Positions 51,691-60,276 of a stretch of DNA of 64,000 nucleotides are shown in pieces (the stretch's first letter is position 1; every line of letters begins with the position of its first letter). This stretch comes from Armatimonadota bacterium (GTDB lineage Bacteria; Armatimonadota; Fimbriimonadia; Fimbriimonadales; Fimbriimonadaceae), in the NCBI GenBank assembly GCA_022563855.1, contig JADFMN010000005.1, forward strand, positions 62,001-126,000. The letters are read 5' to 3'. Position numbers and translations under genes: made by a program. The notes under the pieces were generated by a model. That model worked only from the letters and a program-made list of their open reading frames with translations. It was not told where the DNA came from and made no database searches.

Positions 51691-52473
51691 ATGATTCGAA
51701 GAGGAATTTTCGTCGTTGTAGCGGTTCTGGGCTGCGCTCTCTCGCACGCGCAGATCGCGCTGTCGCACAACGGCAGCACGGTCGACATTGACGAGTTCAG
51801 TTCGACGATCTTTAGCTGGATCGTAGGCGGAACGGAACAAGTCTTTGAAAACAGCTGGTACTTCCGCGACGGCGACGCTGGCACAGCGTCGCTCGTCAGT
51901 ACGATCGACCCTAATCCGACGGTCACGCTGTTCGGCACGCAAGGTGCAGAAGTCGTTTACCAAAACAGCGACCTGACCGTGACGATAAACTACTTTCTAC
52001 AGGCCAATAGCAACGGAACCGGTGCCGACTTGGCTGAGCAAGTCGTATTCGAGACCGTCTTCGGCATCGAGCTGCGACTGTTCCAGTACCAGGACTTCGA
52101 CATCGCCGGCACGTTTACCGGAGATACCGCCACGCGCCAGAACAGTTCGACGATCATGCAGTTCGAGGGCGACTTTGGGGTGACGACTGGTGCCACGCCC
52201 ATTCCTGAGTTCAGTGAGATGAGCCTGTGGTCAGACGTTCTCGACGACATCACCGGCACGGCTGGATATAACCTCAATACTTCCGCGGGCAACGGCATCG
52301 GCGAGACGCAGAGCGGCGACATGACTTTCGCCTTCCAGTGGAACCGAAACCTAGGCGACCGCGGCTCGCTCGTTTTGAGCACCAACAAGGTCGCGGCAGT
52401 CCCGGAGCCGGCGACGTTCGCCGCGCTCGCCCTCGGGGCAGCGGCTCTGCTCCGGCGGCGGAAGAAAAAGTAG
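51691..52473 (+). CDS. PEP-CTERM sorted exported protein
   Basis: 260 residues. Signal peptide (RRGIFVVVAVLGCALSHAQ), a beta-rich domain with many Thr, Ser, Gly and Asp, and the C-terminal sorting signal VPEPATFAALALGAAALLRRRKKK. A surface protein awaiting exosortase. The ATG at 51691 is preferred to 51658 because it directly precedes the signal peptide. Confidence 0.85.
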   Translation: MIRRGIFVVVAVLGCALSHAQIALSHNGSTVDIDEFSSTIFSWIVGGTEQVFENSWYFRDGDAGTASLVSTIDPNPTVTLFGTQGAEVVYQNSDLTVTINYFLQANSNGTGADLAEQVVFETVFGIELRLFQYQDFDIAGTFTGDTATRQNSSTIMQFEGDFGVTTGATPIPEFSEMSLWSDVLDDITGTAGYNLNTSAGNGIGETQSGDMTFAFQWNRNLGDRGSLVLSTNKVAAVPEPATFAALALGAAALLRRRKKK

Positions 52474-52494
52474 GCGCTCTCGGCTTCGACTTCG

Positions 52495-52527
52495 ACCGCC
52501 TGGCCATTAGGCCAGGCGGTTCTGTTT
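52495..52527. terminator. Bidirectional terminator between convergent genes
   Basis: A perfect 11-bp stem ACCGCCTGGCC / GGCCAGGCGGT, loop ATTA, then TTCTGTTT. The TAA stop of the FHA gene (minus strand) begins in the loop. Confidence 0.8.
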
Positions 52528-53862
52528 CAGCTTGCAGGCGACCTTGCCGAACGTGACGGTCTGCCCTGGCGCGAGGACCGTCGGCGCTTGCAACCGCTCG
52601 CCGTCGACGAAAGTTCCGTTCGTCGATCCGCGGTCTTTGACAGTCACGCCGTTCTGATCGACGATGAGCTCGGCGTGCGTCCGCGAGATTCCCCTCTCCC
52701 ACGTCATCGCTATATCGCAACCGATGTCCCTGCCGACGACGTTGACCCCGTTGTGCAGGACGTGCTCGTTCCCGACGGCGTCGATCAGCACCGGCATCTG
52801 GATCGGCGCGGGCGACATCGCGACGGTCTGCGGAACTTCTTTCCCTTTCTTCTGACCTTGCAATCGCGTGCGGAACAGCAGCATCGCCGAGCCCACTCCG
52901 ATCTGGTCGCCGTCGTTCAGCCACTGCGTCTGCACCGGCTGTCCGTTGACCTTCAGATCGCCGGCCAGATCGACGATGTAGTGCGCGTCCTCTCCGGCCT
53001 GTATCTGCGCGTGCACGGGTGCGATCGTTCCGTCGGCTGGCAGCAGCACCTCGATCCCCTCTTGACTTCCGATCCTGCTGATCGCACCTTGCAACGCCCA
53101 CGTTCGACCCTCGGTCTGACCGCGGAACGACTTGAGCCAAACGGGTTTGTACACTGCCTCTGCGACCGCGAATGCGATGCCGGCGCCTAGGCCGAGGTTG
53201 AACAGGTACAGCACGTCCACGAACCGCAAGTAGCCGCTCGCATCCCCGCTAGGAGTGGTGCCGCCGAACATCATGCCGACGATCAGGATCACGACCAACA
53301 GTGCGACAACAACGCCTATGATCTGGCCAAAGACGATCACGAAGACGGAGCCCAGCAGGCCCCGCAGCAGCGTGAATCTGCTCAGCCCGATGGCCAGCAC
53401 GACAGGCATGGTCAGTCCGAGCGCGACCCCGACCTGCCAAACAAGGCCAGGGAAGAACGTCACGCTCGTCAATTCGAGGAGGGAAATCTCCCGGGTTCCG
53501 TACCGCGCGTCGGCGATGCTGTAGATCATCTGGTCCATCAGCCAACGAGAGCCCCAACAGCCGAGTGCGCCAAGCGGGGCCGCGACCGCAACCGCCTGTA
53601 ACATGCGCCGAGCCCCCTTTCGCGAGACGTAGGCCACAGCGATGCTTCCACAGACGAGAGCGCCAAGCAGAATGAAGGCCGTTATCGCCCAGGGCTCGTC
53701 GGACAGCGTGACGTCGTCTACGCTGATCTTCAGGTCCAGATCGCCGAAGGTATCCCCTATGTTCACCGGCCCGCGGACCTCATAGGCGATCCACGCCGCC
53801 AACGCTCCAGAGCACGCGCCAAGAAGCGCGAAGAGCAGGACACGCTTGATCCACGGGCGCAT
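52507..53862 (-). CDS. Membrane protein with two FHA domains
   Basis: 451 residues. The N-terminal half is a membrane region with about six hydrophobic segments. Two cytoplasmic FHA domains follow: a degenerate one (~265-345, VHAQIQAGEDAHYIVDLAGD) and a canonical one (~370-451) with GRD, SRTHAELIV and DRGSTNGTFVDGERL. FHA domains bind phosphothreonine peptides, so this may be a receptor for Ser/Thr kinase signals. The start at 53862 (MRPWIKR) is preferred over 53907. Confidence 0.85.
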   Translation of the reverse strand: MRPWIKRVLLFALLGACSGALAAWIAYEVRGPVNIGDTFGDLDLKISVDDVTLSDEPWAITAFILLGALVCGSIAVAYVSRKGARRMLQAVAVAAPLGALGCWGSRWLMDQMIYSIADARYGTREISLLELTSVTFFPGLVWQVGVALGLTMPVVLAIGLSRFTLLRGLLGSVFVIVFGQIIGVVVALLVVILIVGMMFGGTTPSGDASGYLRFVDVLYLFNLGLGAGIAFAVAEAVYKPVWLKSFRGQTEGRTWALQGAISRIGSQEGIEVLLPADGTIAPVHAQIQAGEDAHYIVDLAGDLKVNGQPVQTQWLNDGDQIGVGSAMLLFRTRLQGQKKGKEVPQTVAMSPAPIQMPVLIDAVGNEHVLHNGVNVVGRDIGCDIAMTWERGISRTHAELIVDQNGVTVKDRGSTNGTFVDGERLQAPTVLAPGQTVTFGKVACKLKQNRLA

Positions 53863-53919
53863 ACGGTTTATTTTAGCCCGGCCCAATTCTGCGAATCGGA
53901 TCCTCATCCTGGGCGCTAT

Positions 53920-53946
53920 CCCTCAACCCGCTCCACGGGTTGAGGG
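53920..53946. repeat. CCCTC/GAGGG 11-bp-arm hairpin
   Basis: Perfect: CCCTCAACCCG, loop CTCCA, CGGGTTGAGGG. It lies between divergent starts, so it cannot be a simple terminator for either neighbour. Confidence 0.7.
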
Positions 53947-54096
53947 TCTCGACGCCTTCGCTTCACGCCCATTGTTGTTCTCCCACCGTTTAAAAGCCGT
54001 TTCAAGTACGTTCCAGTAAACGAAGCCTTTACTTTCGCAACGTACCCCTGCGTACCCAGGTACGATCTTGCGGACACAGTACAGTTTAAGGCGATC

Positions 54097-55254
54097 ATGA
54101 GCAGCGTCAGAGTCCTCGTTGGAACCAAGAAAGGTGCGTTCATTTGCACGTCCGACGGCAAGCGCCGAGACTGGAAGATCGAAGGTCCCCACTTCGGCGG
54201 CTGGGAGATGTACCACCTGAAGGGCTCGCCTGTGAACCCCGACCGCATCTACGCTTCACAGACGAACGCTTGGTTCGGACAGATCATCCAACGCTCCGAC
54301 GACGGAGGCAAGACCTGGGACACGCCAGGGAGCACTGAGGCCGAGCGGGAGAGCATGTCGGGCGGAGAGAGCAACAAGTTCGTTTACGAAGGGGTCGCCG
54401 GCACCCACAAGACGTTCGACGGTTCGGACGTGCCCTGGGTCTTCAAGCGCGTGTGGCACCTAGAGCCATCGCTGACCGATCCTGACACCGTGTACGCGGG
54501 GGTTGAAGACGCCGCACTGTTCAAGTCCACCGACGCGGGCAAGACGTGGCAAGAGATCAGCGGGCTGCGCAAGCACACGACCGGCAAGGACTGGCAGCCA
54601 GGTGCGGGCGGCATGTGCCTCCACACCATCCTCGTCGACCCTTCCAAATCTGACCGCCTTTTTGTCGCCATCTCGGCAGCTGGCACGTTCCGAACCGACG
54701 ACGGCGGCGAGACATGGAAGCCGATCAACAAGGGACTGCATTCGGACATGATGCCGGAGCCGGAGGCCGAGGTCGGCCACTGCGTTCACCGCATCGCGTT
54801 CCACCCTTCTCGCCCCGACACGCTCTTCATGCAGAAGCACTGGGACATCATGCGCAGCGACGACGCGGGCGAGCAATGGCACGAGGTGAGCGGCAACCTT
54901 CCGAGCGACTTCGGGTTCCCGATCGAAGTCCACTCCCACGAGCCGGAGACCATTTACGTCGTTCCGATCAAGAGCGATTCGGAGCACTTCGTGCCGGACG
55001 CAAAGCTCCGCGTGTACCGCAGCCGGACCGGCGGCAACGAGTGGGAGGCGCTCACGAACGGCCTGCCGCAAAAGGACTGCTACGTCAACGTCCTGCGCGA
55101 GGCGATGGCCGTGGACACTCTTGATGACTGTGGCATTTACTTCGGAACCACAGGCGGTCAGCTGTACGTCTCACCGGATTCGGGCGACCACTGGACGGCG
55201 ATCAACGAGCACTTCCCAAGTGTGCTCTCCGTCGAGGTGCAGACGCTGGGGTAG
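54097..55254 (+). CDS. Asp-box (BNR) beta-propeller, sialidase-like
   Basis: 385 residues, no signal peptide ([15 protein letters not shown]). Asp-boxes are [32 protein letters not shown] and SPDSGDHW. The family includes photosystem assembly (Ycf48-like) and glycosyl-hydrolase-like proteins; the activity is unknown. In other bacteria such genes often stand next to a MoaD/ThiS-like gene. That partner is present here but is separated by an S23-type insertion. Confidence 0.85.
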   Translation: MSSVRVLVGTKKGAFICTSDGKRRDWKIEGPHFGGWEMYHLKGSPVNPDRIYASQTNAWFGQIIQRSDDGGKTWDTPGSTEAERESMSGGESNKFVYEGVAGTHKTFDGSDVPWVFKRVWHLEPSLTDPDTVYAGVEDAALFKSTDAGKTWQEISGLRKHTTGKDWQPGAGGMCLHTILVDPSKSDRLFVAISAAGTFRTDDGGETWKPINKGLHSDMMPEPEAEVGHCVHRIAFHPSRPDTLFMQKHWDIMRSDDAGEQWHEVSGNLPSDFGFPIEVHSHEPETIYVVPIKSDSEHFVPDAKLRVYRSRTGGNEWEALTNGLPQKDCYVNVLREAMAVDTLDDCGIYFGTTGGQLYVSPDSGDHWTAINEHFPSVLSVEVQTLG

Positions 55255-55281
55255 TTGGCAGTTGGCAGAGGGCAGTTAGCA
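55253..55281. repeat. TTGGCAG heptamers at the left edge of the S23-type gene
   Basis: TTGGCAG units directly follow the stop of the Asp-box gene. The right edge (55722-55745) carries the complementary-type ACTGCAA units in inverted orientation. The same repeat class occurs at 6386-6410 and 11828-11880. Confidence 0.65.
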
Positions 55282-55719
55282 ATGGAGGAAAAGCTAGTGT
55301 TCGGATATGAGAAGCTTCAGATTTGGCAGCGTGGCATGAATCTATGGGAGCGTCTCCATCGCATTACGTCAACGTTTCCGGACGACGAGAGGTTCGGGCT
55401 TGTCTCCCAGATCCGCCGAGCGGCTTGCTCCGTTCCTACAAACATAGCAGAAGGTTATGGCAAGAGCACGAACCGGGCGTTCGCGGCCATGGTCGTTCAT
55501 GCAAGGGGTTCAGCGTTCGAACTGAGGACTCTTATTGACGGAGCACTGCGGTTTGGGTACATCGAATCGGACACGGCGAAGGAATTACTTGAAGAGATCG
55601 TAGAGATAAGCAAGATGATCAACGGATTCTTGAAGAAACTTGAACAGAGTCAGGTGAAGGAAACTCGGACTGACTACGGTGTCGAAGCAGACGCCGAGGA
55701 TCTGAAATCAACAGTCTGA
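55282..55719 (+). CDS. S23/IVP-type four-helix bundle protein
   Basis: 145 residues of the 23S rRNA intervening-sequence (S23) family. Hallmarks are [41 protein letters not shown] and a long C-terminal helix [21 protein letters not shown]. Members form a pentameric helical barrel; Avd of diversity-generating retroelements is a relative. No reverse transcriptase is near. The ATG at 55282 (MEEKLVF) is preferred; the upstream frame is repeat DNA. It stops inside the ATG of the next gene. Confidence 0.9.
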   Translation: MEEKLVFGYEKLQIWQRGMNLWERLHRITSTFPDDERFGLVSQIRRAACSVPTNIAEGYGKSTNRAFAAMVVHARGSAFELRTLIDGALRFGYIESDTAKELLEEIVEISKMINGFLKKLEQSQVKETRTDYGVEADAEDLKSTV

Positions 55720-56054
55720 TGCCACTGCAAACTGCAAACTGCGATCAGCCAACTAAACAGGTCCGCGTCGTTCTGCCGCACCACCTGCGCAACCTGGCGA
55801 AAGTCGGAGCGGAAGTGTCGCTTGATTTATCGGGTGCTGTGACTATCGATTTGATACTCGATGCTCTCGAGTCGCAGTACCCGATGCTGAAAGGGACGAT
55901 CCGCGACCACACGACAAAGAAACGCCGCCCGTTCCTCCGCTTCTTCGCATGCGGCGAAGACCTCTCGCTCGATCCCACGGACACGCCTTTGCCCGACGCG
56001 ATCGCAACAGGCGGAGAGCCGTTCTTAATCATCGGCGCAATCGCTGGCGGCTAG
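55719..56054 (+). CDS. MoaD/ThiS-like sulfur-carrier protein
   Basis: 111 residues. A ubiquitin-like fold is indicated by [31 protein letters not shown] and a C-terminal diglycine (IIGAIAGG) that would be thiocarboxylated or conjugated by an E1-like enzyme. A MoeB-rhodanese gene lies 7 kb away. The first ~12 residues ([12 protein letters not shown]) are encoded by ACTGCAA repeats from the neighbouring insertion, so the native start seems to have been replaced. Confidence 0.8.
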   Translation: MPLQTANCDQPTKQVRVVLPHHLRNLAKVGAEVSLDLSGAVTIDLILDALESQYPMLKGTIRDHTTKKRRPFLRFFACGEDLSLDPTDTPLPDAIATGGEPFLIIGAIAGG

Positions 56055-56151
56055 TCAGAAGGCTCGTTTCGTTGCCGAATCATGCTATGCACAGGGGACA
56101 TTGGCTGCCAGGTCGCCCACGCCGTCGCTGGCGAGTGGCGAGGGATGAGAA

Positions 56152-56186
56152 CCGGTGCCCTGCCTCTCGTCGAGGCCGGGCACCGG
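56152..56186. terminator. Hairpin after the first PEP-CTERM paralogue
   Basis: CCGGTGCC / GGCACCGG outer stem with an inner GCCTC/GAGGC, 20 bp beyond the stop of the PEP-CTERM gene on the minus strand. No T-run. Confidence 0.5.
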
Positions 56187-56204
56187 ATCACTTGCGGGCT
56201 TGCG

Positions 56205-56867
56205 CTAGCCTTGCTTTCGGCGTCGCCGCGCGGCGAGCGCCGCGAGGCCGATGCCGAGCGCGATCATCGTGGCGGGCTCCGGAACGAGCAGGAGCGACGC
56301 GCCGTCCACGAACCCGGAGTCAGCTCCGATCGTGGTGTTGACAAAACTAACCTGGAAGCCAACCCAGTTGGCAGCCCCAGGGATATCCGAACGGTAGTAC
56401 AGCCCTTGCCAGGTTGACGTGTCATTGTCTAAAACCATTGCCCGGCTGTCAACGCTTATCTCGTTGAACCAGTCGAGGTTGGTCCTATAATAAGACACTA
56501 TGAGATTGACCCTAGCAGCGTCCGCGTCCGAGTTATACCAGGCTTCCACTTCGAGCTCGTTTAGGGTGCCACGGTTCGAAATGTCAACGAATTGAAACGC
56601 CTGCGTAACGACCCCGCCAGGGTCGTCCATTTTGAGCATCCAGTTGCCCTTATAAGGAATAACGCCGCCGGTCGGACCCGTGTCACGAACGGCTCGCTCG
56701 ACTCCCCAGAGTCCAGGCTGGAGCGGGTTCACAATGCCCGCAAGGGGTACGACGTTATCAGTCTCAAACCCTCCGTATACTAGAAGGTTTTGCGCGTGCC
56801 CGAGCGTTGGAAGCGCAAGGACCGCCAGGCCGACCAAAGCAAGTTTGGTCCTACGTGTCATATTCAT
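56205..56867 (-). CDS. PEP-CTERM sorted exported protein (paralogue 1)
   Basis: 220 residues. GAGGAG lies 6 nt before the ATG at 56867. Signal peptide (KLALVGLAVLALPTLGHAQ). The body resembles a carbohydrate-binding jelly roll (LLVYGGFETDN, LEVEAWYNSDADAARVNLIVSYY). The sorting signal is VPEPATMIALGIGLAALAARRRRK. It is strongly similar to the next gene, so the two arose by tandem duplication. Confidence 0.88.
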   Translation of the reverse strand: MNMTRRTKLALVGLAVLALPTLGHAQNLLVYGGFETDNVVPLAGIVNPLQPGLWGVERAVRDTGPTGGVIPYKGNWMLKMDDPGGVVTQAFQFVDISNRGTLNELEVEAWYNSDADAARVNLIVSYYRTNLDWFNEISVDSRAMVLDNDTSTWQGLYYRSDIPGAANWVGFQVSFVNTTIGADSGFVDGASLLLVPEPATMIALGIGLAALAARRRRKQG

Positions 56868-56912
56868 TCTTTGCTCCTCATTGCCAATCCCCACCTCAAC
56901 TGTGGGATGCTT

Positions 56913-56956
56913 GCCCTGCCTCCACATCACGCTGCGCGGGGATGTGGAGGCAGGGC
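56913..56956. terminator. Strong 16-bp hairpin between PEP-CTERM paralogues
   Basis: GCCCTGCCTCCACATC / GATGTGGAGGCAGGGC, perfect, with a 12-nt loop. It sits just past the stop of paralogue 2 and upstream of the start of paralogue 1, on the minus strand. Confidence 0.65.
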
Positions 56957-56962
56957 AGCGGA

Positions 56963-57649
56963 TCACTTGCGGGCTCGCGCGAGCCTTACTTTACTGCGTC
57001 GCCGCGCGGCGAGCGCTGCGAGGCCGATGCCGAGCGCGAACATCGAGGCGGGCTCCGGAACGACCCCGAGCGACGCGCTGTCCACGAACCCGGAGAAGTT
57101 AGGGCCGAGGGGGTTGTTGAGGGAGTTGTTGTCAAACATAACCTGGAAGTGGACCCAGGTGGCATCCTGAGGGATCGTCGAAAGGAAGTACAGCCCTTCC
57201 CAGGTTGTCGGGTCATCGTCTAAAGTGATACTCCGGCTGTCACCGCTCAGAAAGCTCTGGGCAAAGTGGAACTTATAATAACCCACGTTGAGTCTGGCCA
57301 CAGCAGCGTCCGCGTCCGAGTTATACCAGGCTTCCACTTCCAACTTGTGAAGTGGCTCCAGGCCGGTAATGTCATTGAATTGCCACCCCTGCGTAACGAC
57401 GCCGCCAAGCCTGTTCATATCGAGCATCCAGTTGCCCGCCTTGGGAATAATGCCGCCGGGCCCAGTCGTGACACGAGCGGCATACTCTACTCCCCAGATT
57501 CCAGGCACGAACGGGGGGCCTAAAGGGAACCCAAAGGATTGGAGGGGATTAAGCTCAAACCCTCCATCTGTTATAAGGTTTGCGCGCCCAAGCGTTGGAA
57601 GCGCAAGGACCGCCAGACCGACCAAAACAAGTTTGTTCATATGTTTCAT
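56963..57649 (-). CDS. PEP-CTERM sorted exported protein (paralogue 2)
   Basis: 228 residues. Signal peptide (NKLVLVGLAVLALPTLGRA). The jelly-roll-like body (LITDGGFELNP, LEVEAWYNSDADAAVARLNVGYY) and the sorting signal VPEPASMFALGIGLAALAARRR match paralogue 1. The C-terminus continues SKVRLARARK beyond the usual basic cluster. The start is ATG 57649 after an A-rich GAGAAAAA stretch; ATG 57640 is possible. Confidence 0.86.
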   Translation of the reverse strand: MKHMNKLVLVGLAVLALPTLGRANLITDGGFELNPLQSFGFPLGPPFVPGIWGVEYAARVTTGPGGIIPKAGNWMLDMNRLGGVVTQGWQFNDITGLEPLHKLEVEAWYNSDADAAVARLNVGYYKFHFAQSFLSGDSRSITLDDDPTTWEGLYFLSTIPQDATWVHFQVMFDNNSLNNPLGPNFSGFVDSASLGVVPEPASMFALGIGLAALAARRRSKVRLARARK

Positions 57650-57854
57650 TTTATTTTTCTCATTCACGAATTCACGCCAACCACGAACGTCCTCCTTCCT
57701 CTGATTTGAGCCCGCCAATGCAGGCCCGCTTCGACGCCGCGGTTGCCGCTACACCCAAGATGCGCGACCCCGGAGAAATGCGCAACGGGCATCTGCGGAC
57801 ATGGCCTCCGATGCCCGTTTTTGACCGCCATAGTCCGCCAAGAGAGGCCGTACC

Positions 57855-60125
57855 ATGCAACCTGTGATACAATCTAACCCAGCGCTCGAAGTTCCGTCCA
57901 CGAGGTTGTCGGCCACCATGCCAGACTCAGAGTCACCACTCGAACCTCGCGACTCAGCAGCGGGCGGCCGCCTTGATTCATGGAAGGAGATCGCGGCCTA
58001 TCTGGATCGCGAAGACCGCACAGTCCGTCGGTGGGAGAAGACCGAGGGGCTGCCGGTGCATCGTCACGTTCACAGCAAGAGGGCCACGGTCTATGCCTTC
58101 AAGGCGGAGCTCGACGCCTGGTTGAAGGGCCGCGATGAGCTGAACGACCACGGGGACACGGCTACAGCGGCCAGGCGCCGCCGGTTTGCCTACGTACTGG
58201 CGATCGCCGCTGCGGCGGCCCTCATCGCGATCGCCTATCTCTTCTCGATGGGCTCGGCGGGTTTCGGTTCGGGCAAGAGCGTAGCTGGCGCCTTGATCAA
58301 CGGCGCGTCTGAAGGTGCCAATCACGATCCCAAGTACACGATCCTCTTCGGCGACGTTCCTCAAGGCCCCTCTGTCCGCCAGCCGTCGTTCGACATCTCC
58401 CCGAGCGGCGATCGCGGCGTGTTCTATGAAGTAAGAGACGGGGCGCCGGGCCAGCTCTACCTTTATGAGCAGTCCGGCTCTGTGGTCCGGCCGCTCTTAA
58501 ACGACCTTGGACCATGGCAGGGTTTCCGCTATCCGAGCTGGTCCCCCAGAGGACGCCTCATCGCGTACGTAGCGGACAGGCTTGCGGGGTCGGGAACAGA
58601 AACAGCAGCACGAGAGCGAAACCGGGTTGCTGCAATATTCGTCGTCAGCCCGGACGGCGGCACGCCCCGCCAGATCGGTCCGACCATGCGGGAGATCCAC
58701 GGTCTTTGCTGGACGCCCGACGGGCAGGGCCTCTCGTACTTGGATTCAGACAGGGGCGGCGTACACACGGTTTCGTTGGACGGCAGCGGAGTCAAGACGA
58801 TGCCATTAGACACATCCATGCCTGTTTCCTTCGGCGGTTACTCTCCGGACGGCCGATGGTTGGCCATCAAGGTCCGAACCGATACCCATCTGGTCGGGAT
58901 GCACTCCGAGATACGGCTTCTTTCCACAACAGGCGGCCAGGCCGTTAGCCTCACGACCGTTCCCGGGCTTCTCGTCAGCCTCACGTGGGCACCGGACGGC
59001 AGCAGCCTTTACTATTCTTCGGACGCGAGTGGCGGACGGAACATCTGGAAACTGAGTATCGACCCGAAGACGGGCGCTCCGCACGGCGATCCCGTGCAGG
59101 TGACGTTCTTTAGCGGTGCATCGGCCCTCTATCCGAAGTTCATCGGGGGTGGACGGCGAATCGCCTTCCTTCTTACAAGAATGGATAGGACGATCCATGT
59201 GGCGGACGCGTCCCGTCCAACGGAGAGCAGAAGTGTGGCGAGCGGTCGGGAGCCAAAACTCTCTCCGGACGGACAGGTCCTATACTTTCTGAAATCCGAC
59301 CCGGGTGGCCCAGGAATATACGCGGTGCCGAGCGACGGCGGTACGCCGCTGCGCCTGGCCGAAAGGATCGGTCGCGATTTCGATCTGTCGCCCGACGGCG
59401 CAACCCTCGCCTACTTCCGGCACATAGGCAGCGAGGCCGCGCTCTTCACCGTGACCACACGCGGGGGCGAGCCCCGGCTGCTGCTTGAATTTGAAGGGAG
59501 TACAGAGTGGGCGCATTGGCCGCGTTGGTCGCCGGACGGCTCTCTCCTTGCATATGCGCACGGGACCGGCCTTTACGTGATACCTTCCGGCGGCGGCACG
59601 CCCAAGAAACTTGCGGAGCTGCCCCGCTGGCAAGAGCAGTCCCTGCGGTGGTCGCCCGACGGCGAGTTCATCGCCGCGTTCGGCTACCCCGACGGGTACG
59701 AGGGCAACAACAATGTGGTTGTCGTGGTGCCCGCGTCGGGAGGTGAGCCGCGACAACTCACATCTGCCGGCGCATCGAAGGAGGGCCTTGAGTGGCACCC
59801 TGACGGTCAGAGGCTGACGTACCACGTCACCATGGGGTATACGCGGCAGGTCTTTCTCGACGGCAGGCCTCCGAGCCGGCTGGTCAACCAGCCCGAGCGT
59901 TGGGACCATCTGGGAAAGTGGGCGCCGGACGGCCGCCGGTTCTTTTTCTTGAGTTATGCAGACGACAATTCCACCGTCGTCTATGTGTTCGATGAATCGA
60001 CCGGTGACATATCGCCCTTCCCTTCCGGTGAAAGCCTTCCCACCTGGAGCCGCGACGGAAGGACGATGGCCTGGGTCAGTATGAAATTTACCCGTCAGAT
60101 CTGGATCATGTCGGACTTCCGTTAG
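57855..60125 (+). CDS. HTH-transmembrane-TolB propeller protein (paralogue 1)
   Basis: 756 residues. The N-terminal DNA-binding domain of about 45-105 is winged-helix (MerR/excisionase-like): DSWKEIAAYLDREDRTVRRWEKTEGLPVHRH then a YAFKAELDAWL helix. One transmembrane helix follows at about 112-133. A periplasmic PD40/WD40-like propeller (repeats of SPDGRWLA, WSPDGSLLAY, LYVIPSGGGTPKKLAELP) makes up the rest. It is probably a one-component membrane regulator. AGAGAGG lies 7 nt before ATG 57855; ATG 57918 is an alternative because the first ATG is not conserved in the paralogue. Confidence 0.82.
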   Translation: MQPVIQSNPALEVPSTRLSATMPDSESPLEPRDSAAGGRLDSWKEIAAYLDREDRTVRRWEKTEGLPVHRHVHSKRATVYAFKAELDAWLKGRDELNDHGDTATAARRRRFAYVLAIAAAAALIAIAYLFSMGSAGFGSGKSVAGALINGASEGANHDPKYTILFGDVPQGPSVRQPSFDISPSGDRGVFYEVRDGAPGQLYLYEQSGSVVRPLLNDLGPWQGFRYPSWSPRGRLIAYVADRLAGSGTETAARERNRVAAIFVVSPDGGTPRQIGPTMREIHGLCWTPDGQGLSYLDSDRGGVHTVSLDGSGVKTMPLDTSMPVSFGGYSPDGRWLAIKVRTDTHLVGMHSEIRLLSTTGGQAVSLTTVPGLLVSLTWAPDGSSLYYSSDASGGRNIWKLSIDPKTGAPHGDPVQVTFFSGASALYPKFIGGGRRIAFLLTRMDRTIHVADASRPTESRSVASGREPKLSPDGQVLYFLKSDPGGPGIYAVPSDGGTPLRLAERIGRDFDLSPDGATLAYFRHIGSEAALFTVTTRGGEPRLLLEFEGSTEWAHWPRWSPDGSLLAYAHGTGLYVIPSGGGTPKKLAELPRWQEQSLRWSPDGEFIAAFGYPDGYEGNNNVVVVVPASGGEPRQLTSAGASKEGLEWHPDGQRLTYHVTMGYTRQVFLDGRPPSRLVNQPERWDHLGKWAPDGRRFFFLSYADDNSTVVYVFDESTGDISPFPSGESLPTWSRDGRTMAWVSMKFTRQIWIMSDFR

Positions 60126-60147
60126 TTCCTCAGACGATAGGCCGTAA

Positions 60148-60180
60148 GCCGCAACTTGAACCTGCCAGTCAAGTTGCGGC
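60148..60180 (+). terminator. Hairpin after propeller paralogue 1
   Basis: A perfect 12-bp stem GCCGCAACTTGA / TCAAGTTGCGGC with a 9-nt loop, 22 bp after the stop. No T-run. Confidence 0.6.
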
Positions 60181-60276
60181 AAGTCATGTCGGACGAGCCC
60201 ATAGGGGACATTGGTGGCCACCGCTCCCCGTGGCCCACTTTGACCTCTATACAAGCCCAAAAATGGCCATATCATT

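Noticed and set aside
55282-55719. Avd accessory protein of a diversity-generating retroelement
   Set aside because: The fold family is the same, but no reverse transcriptase or template/variable repeat pair is visible nearby.
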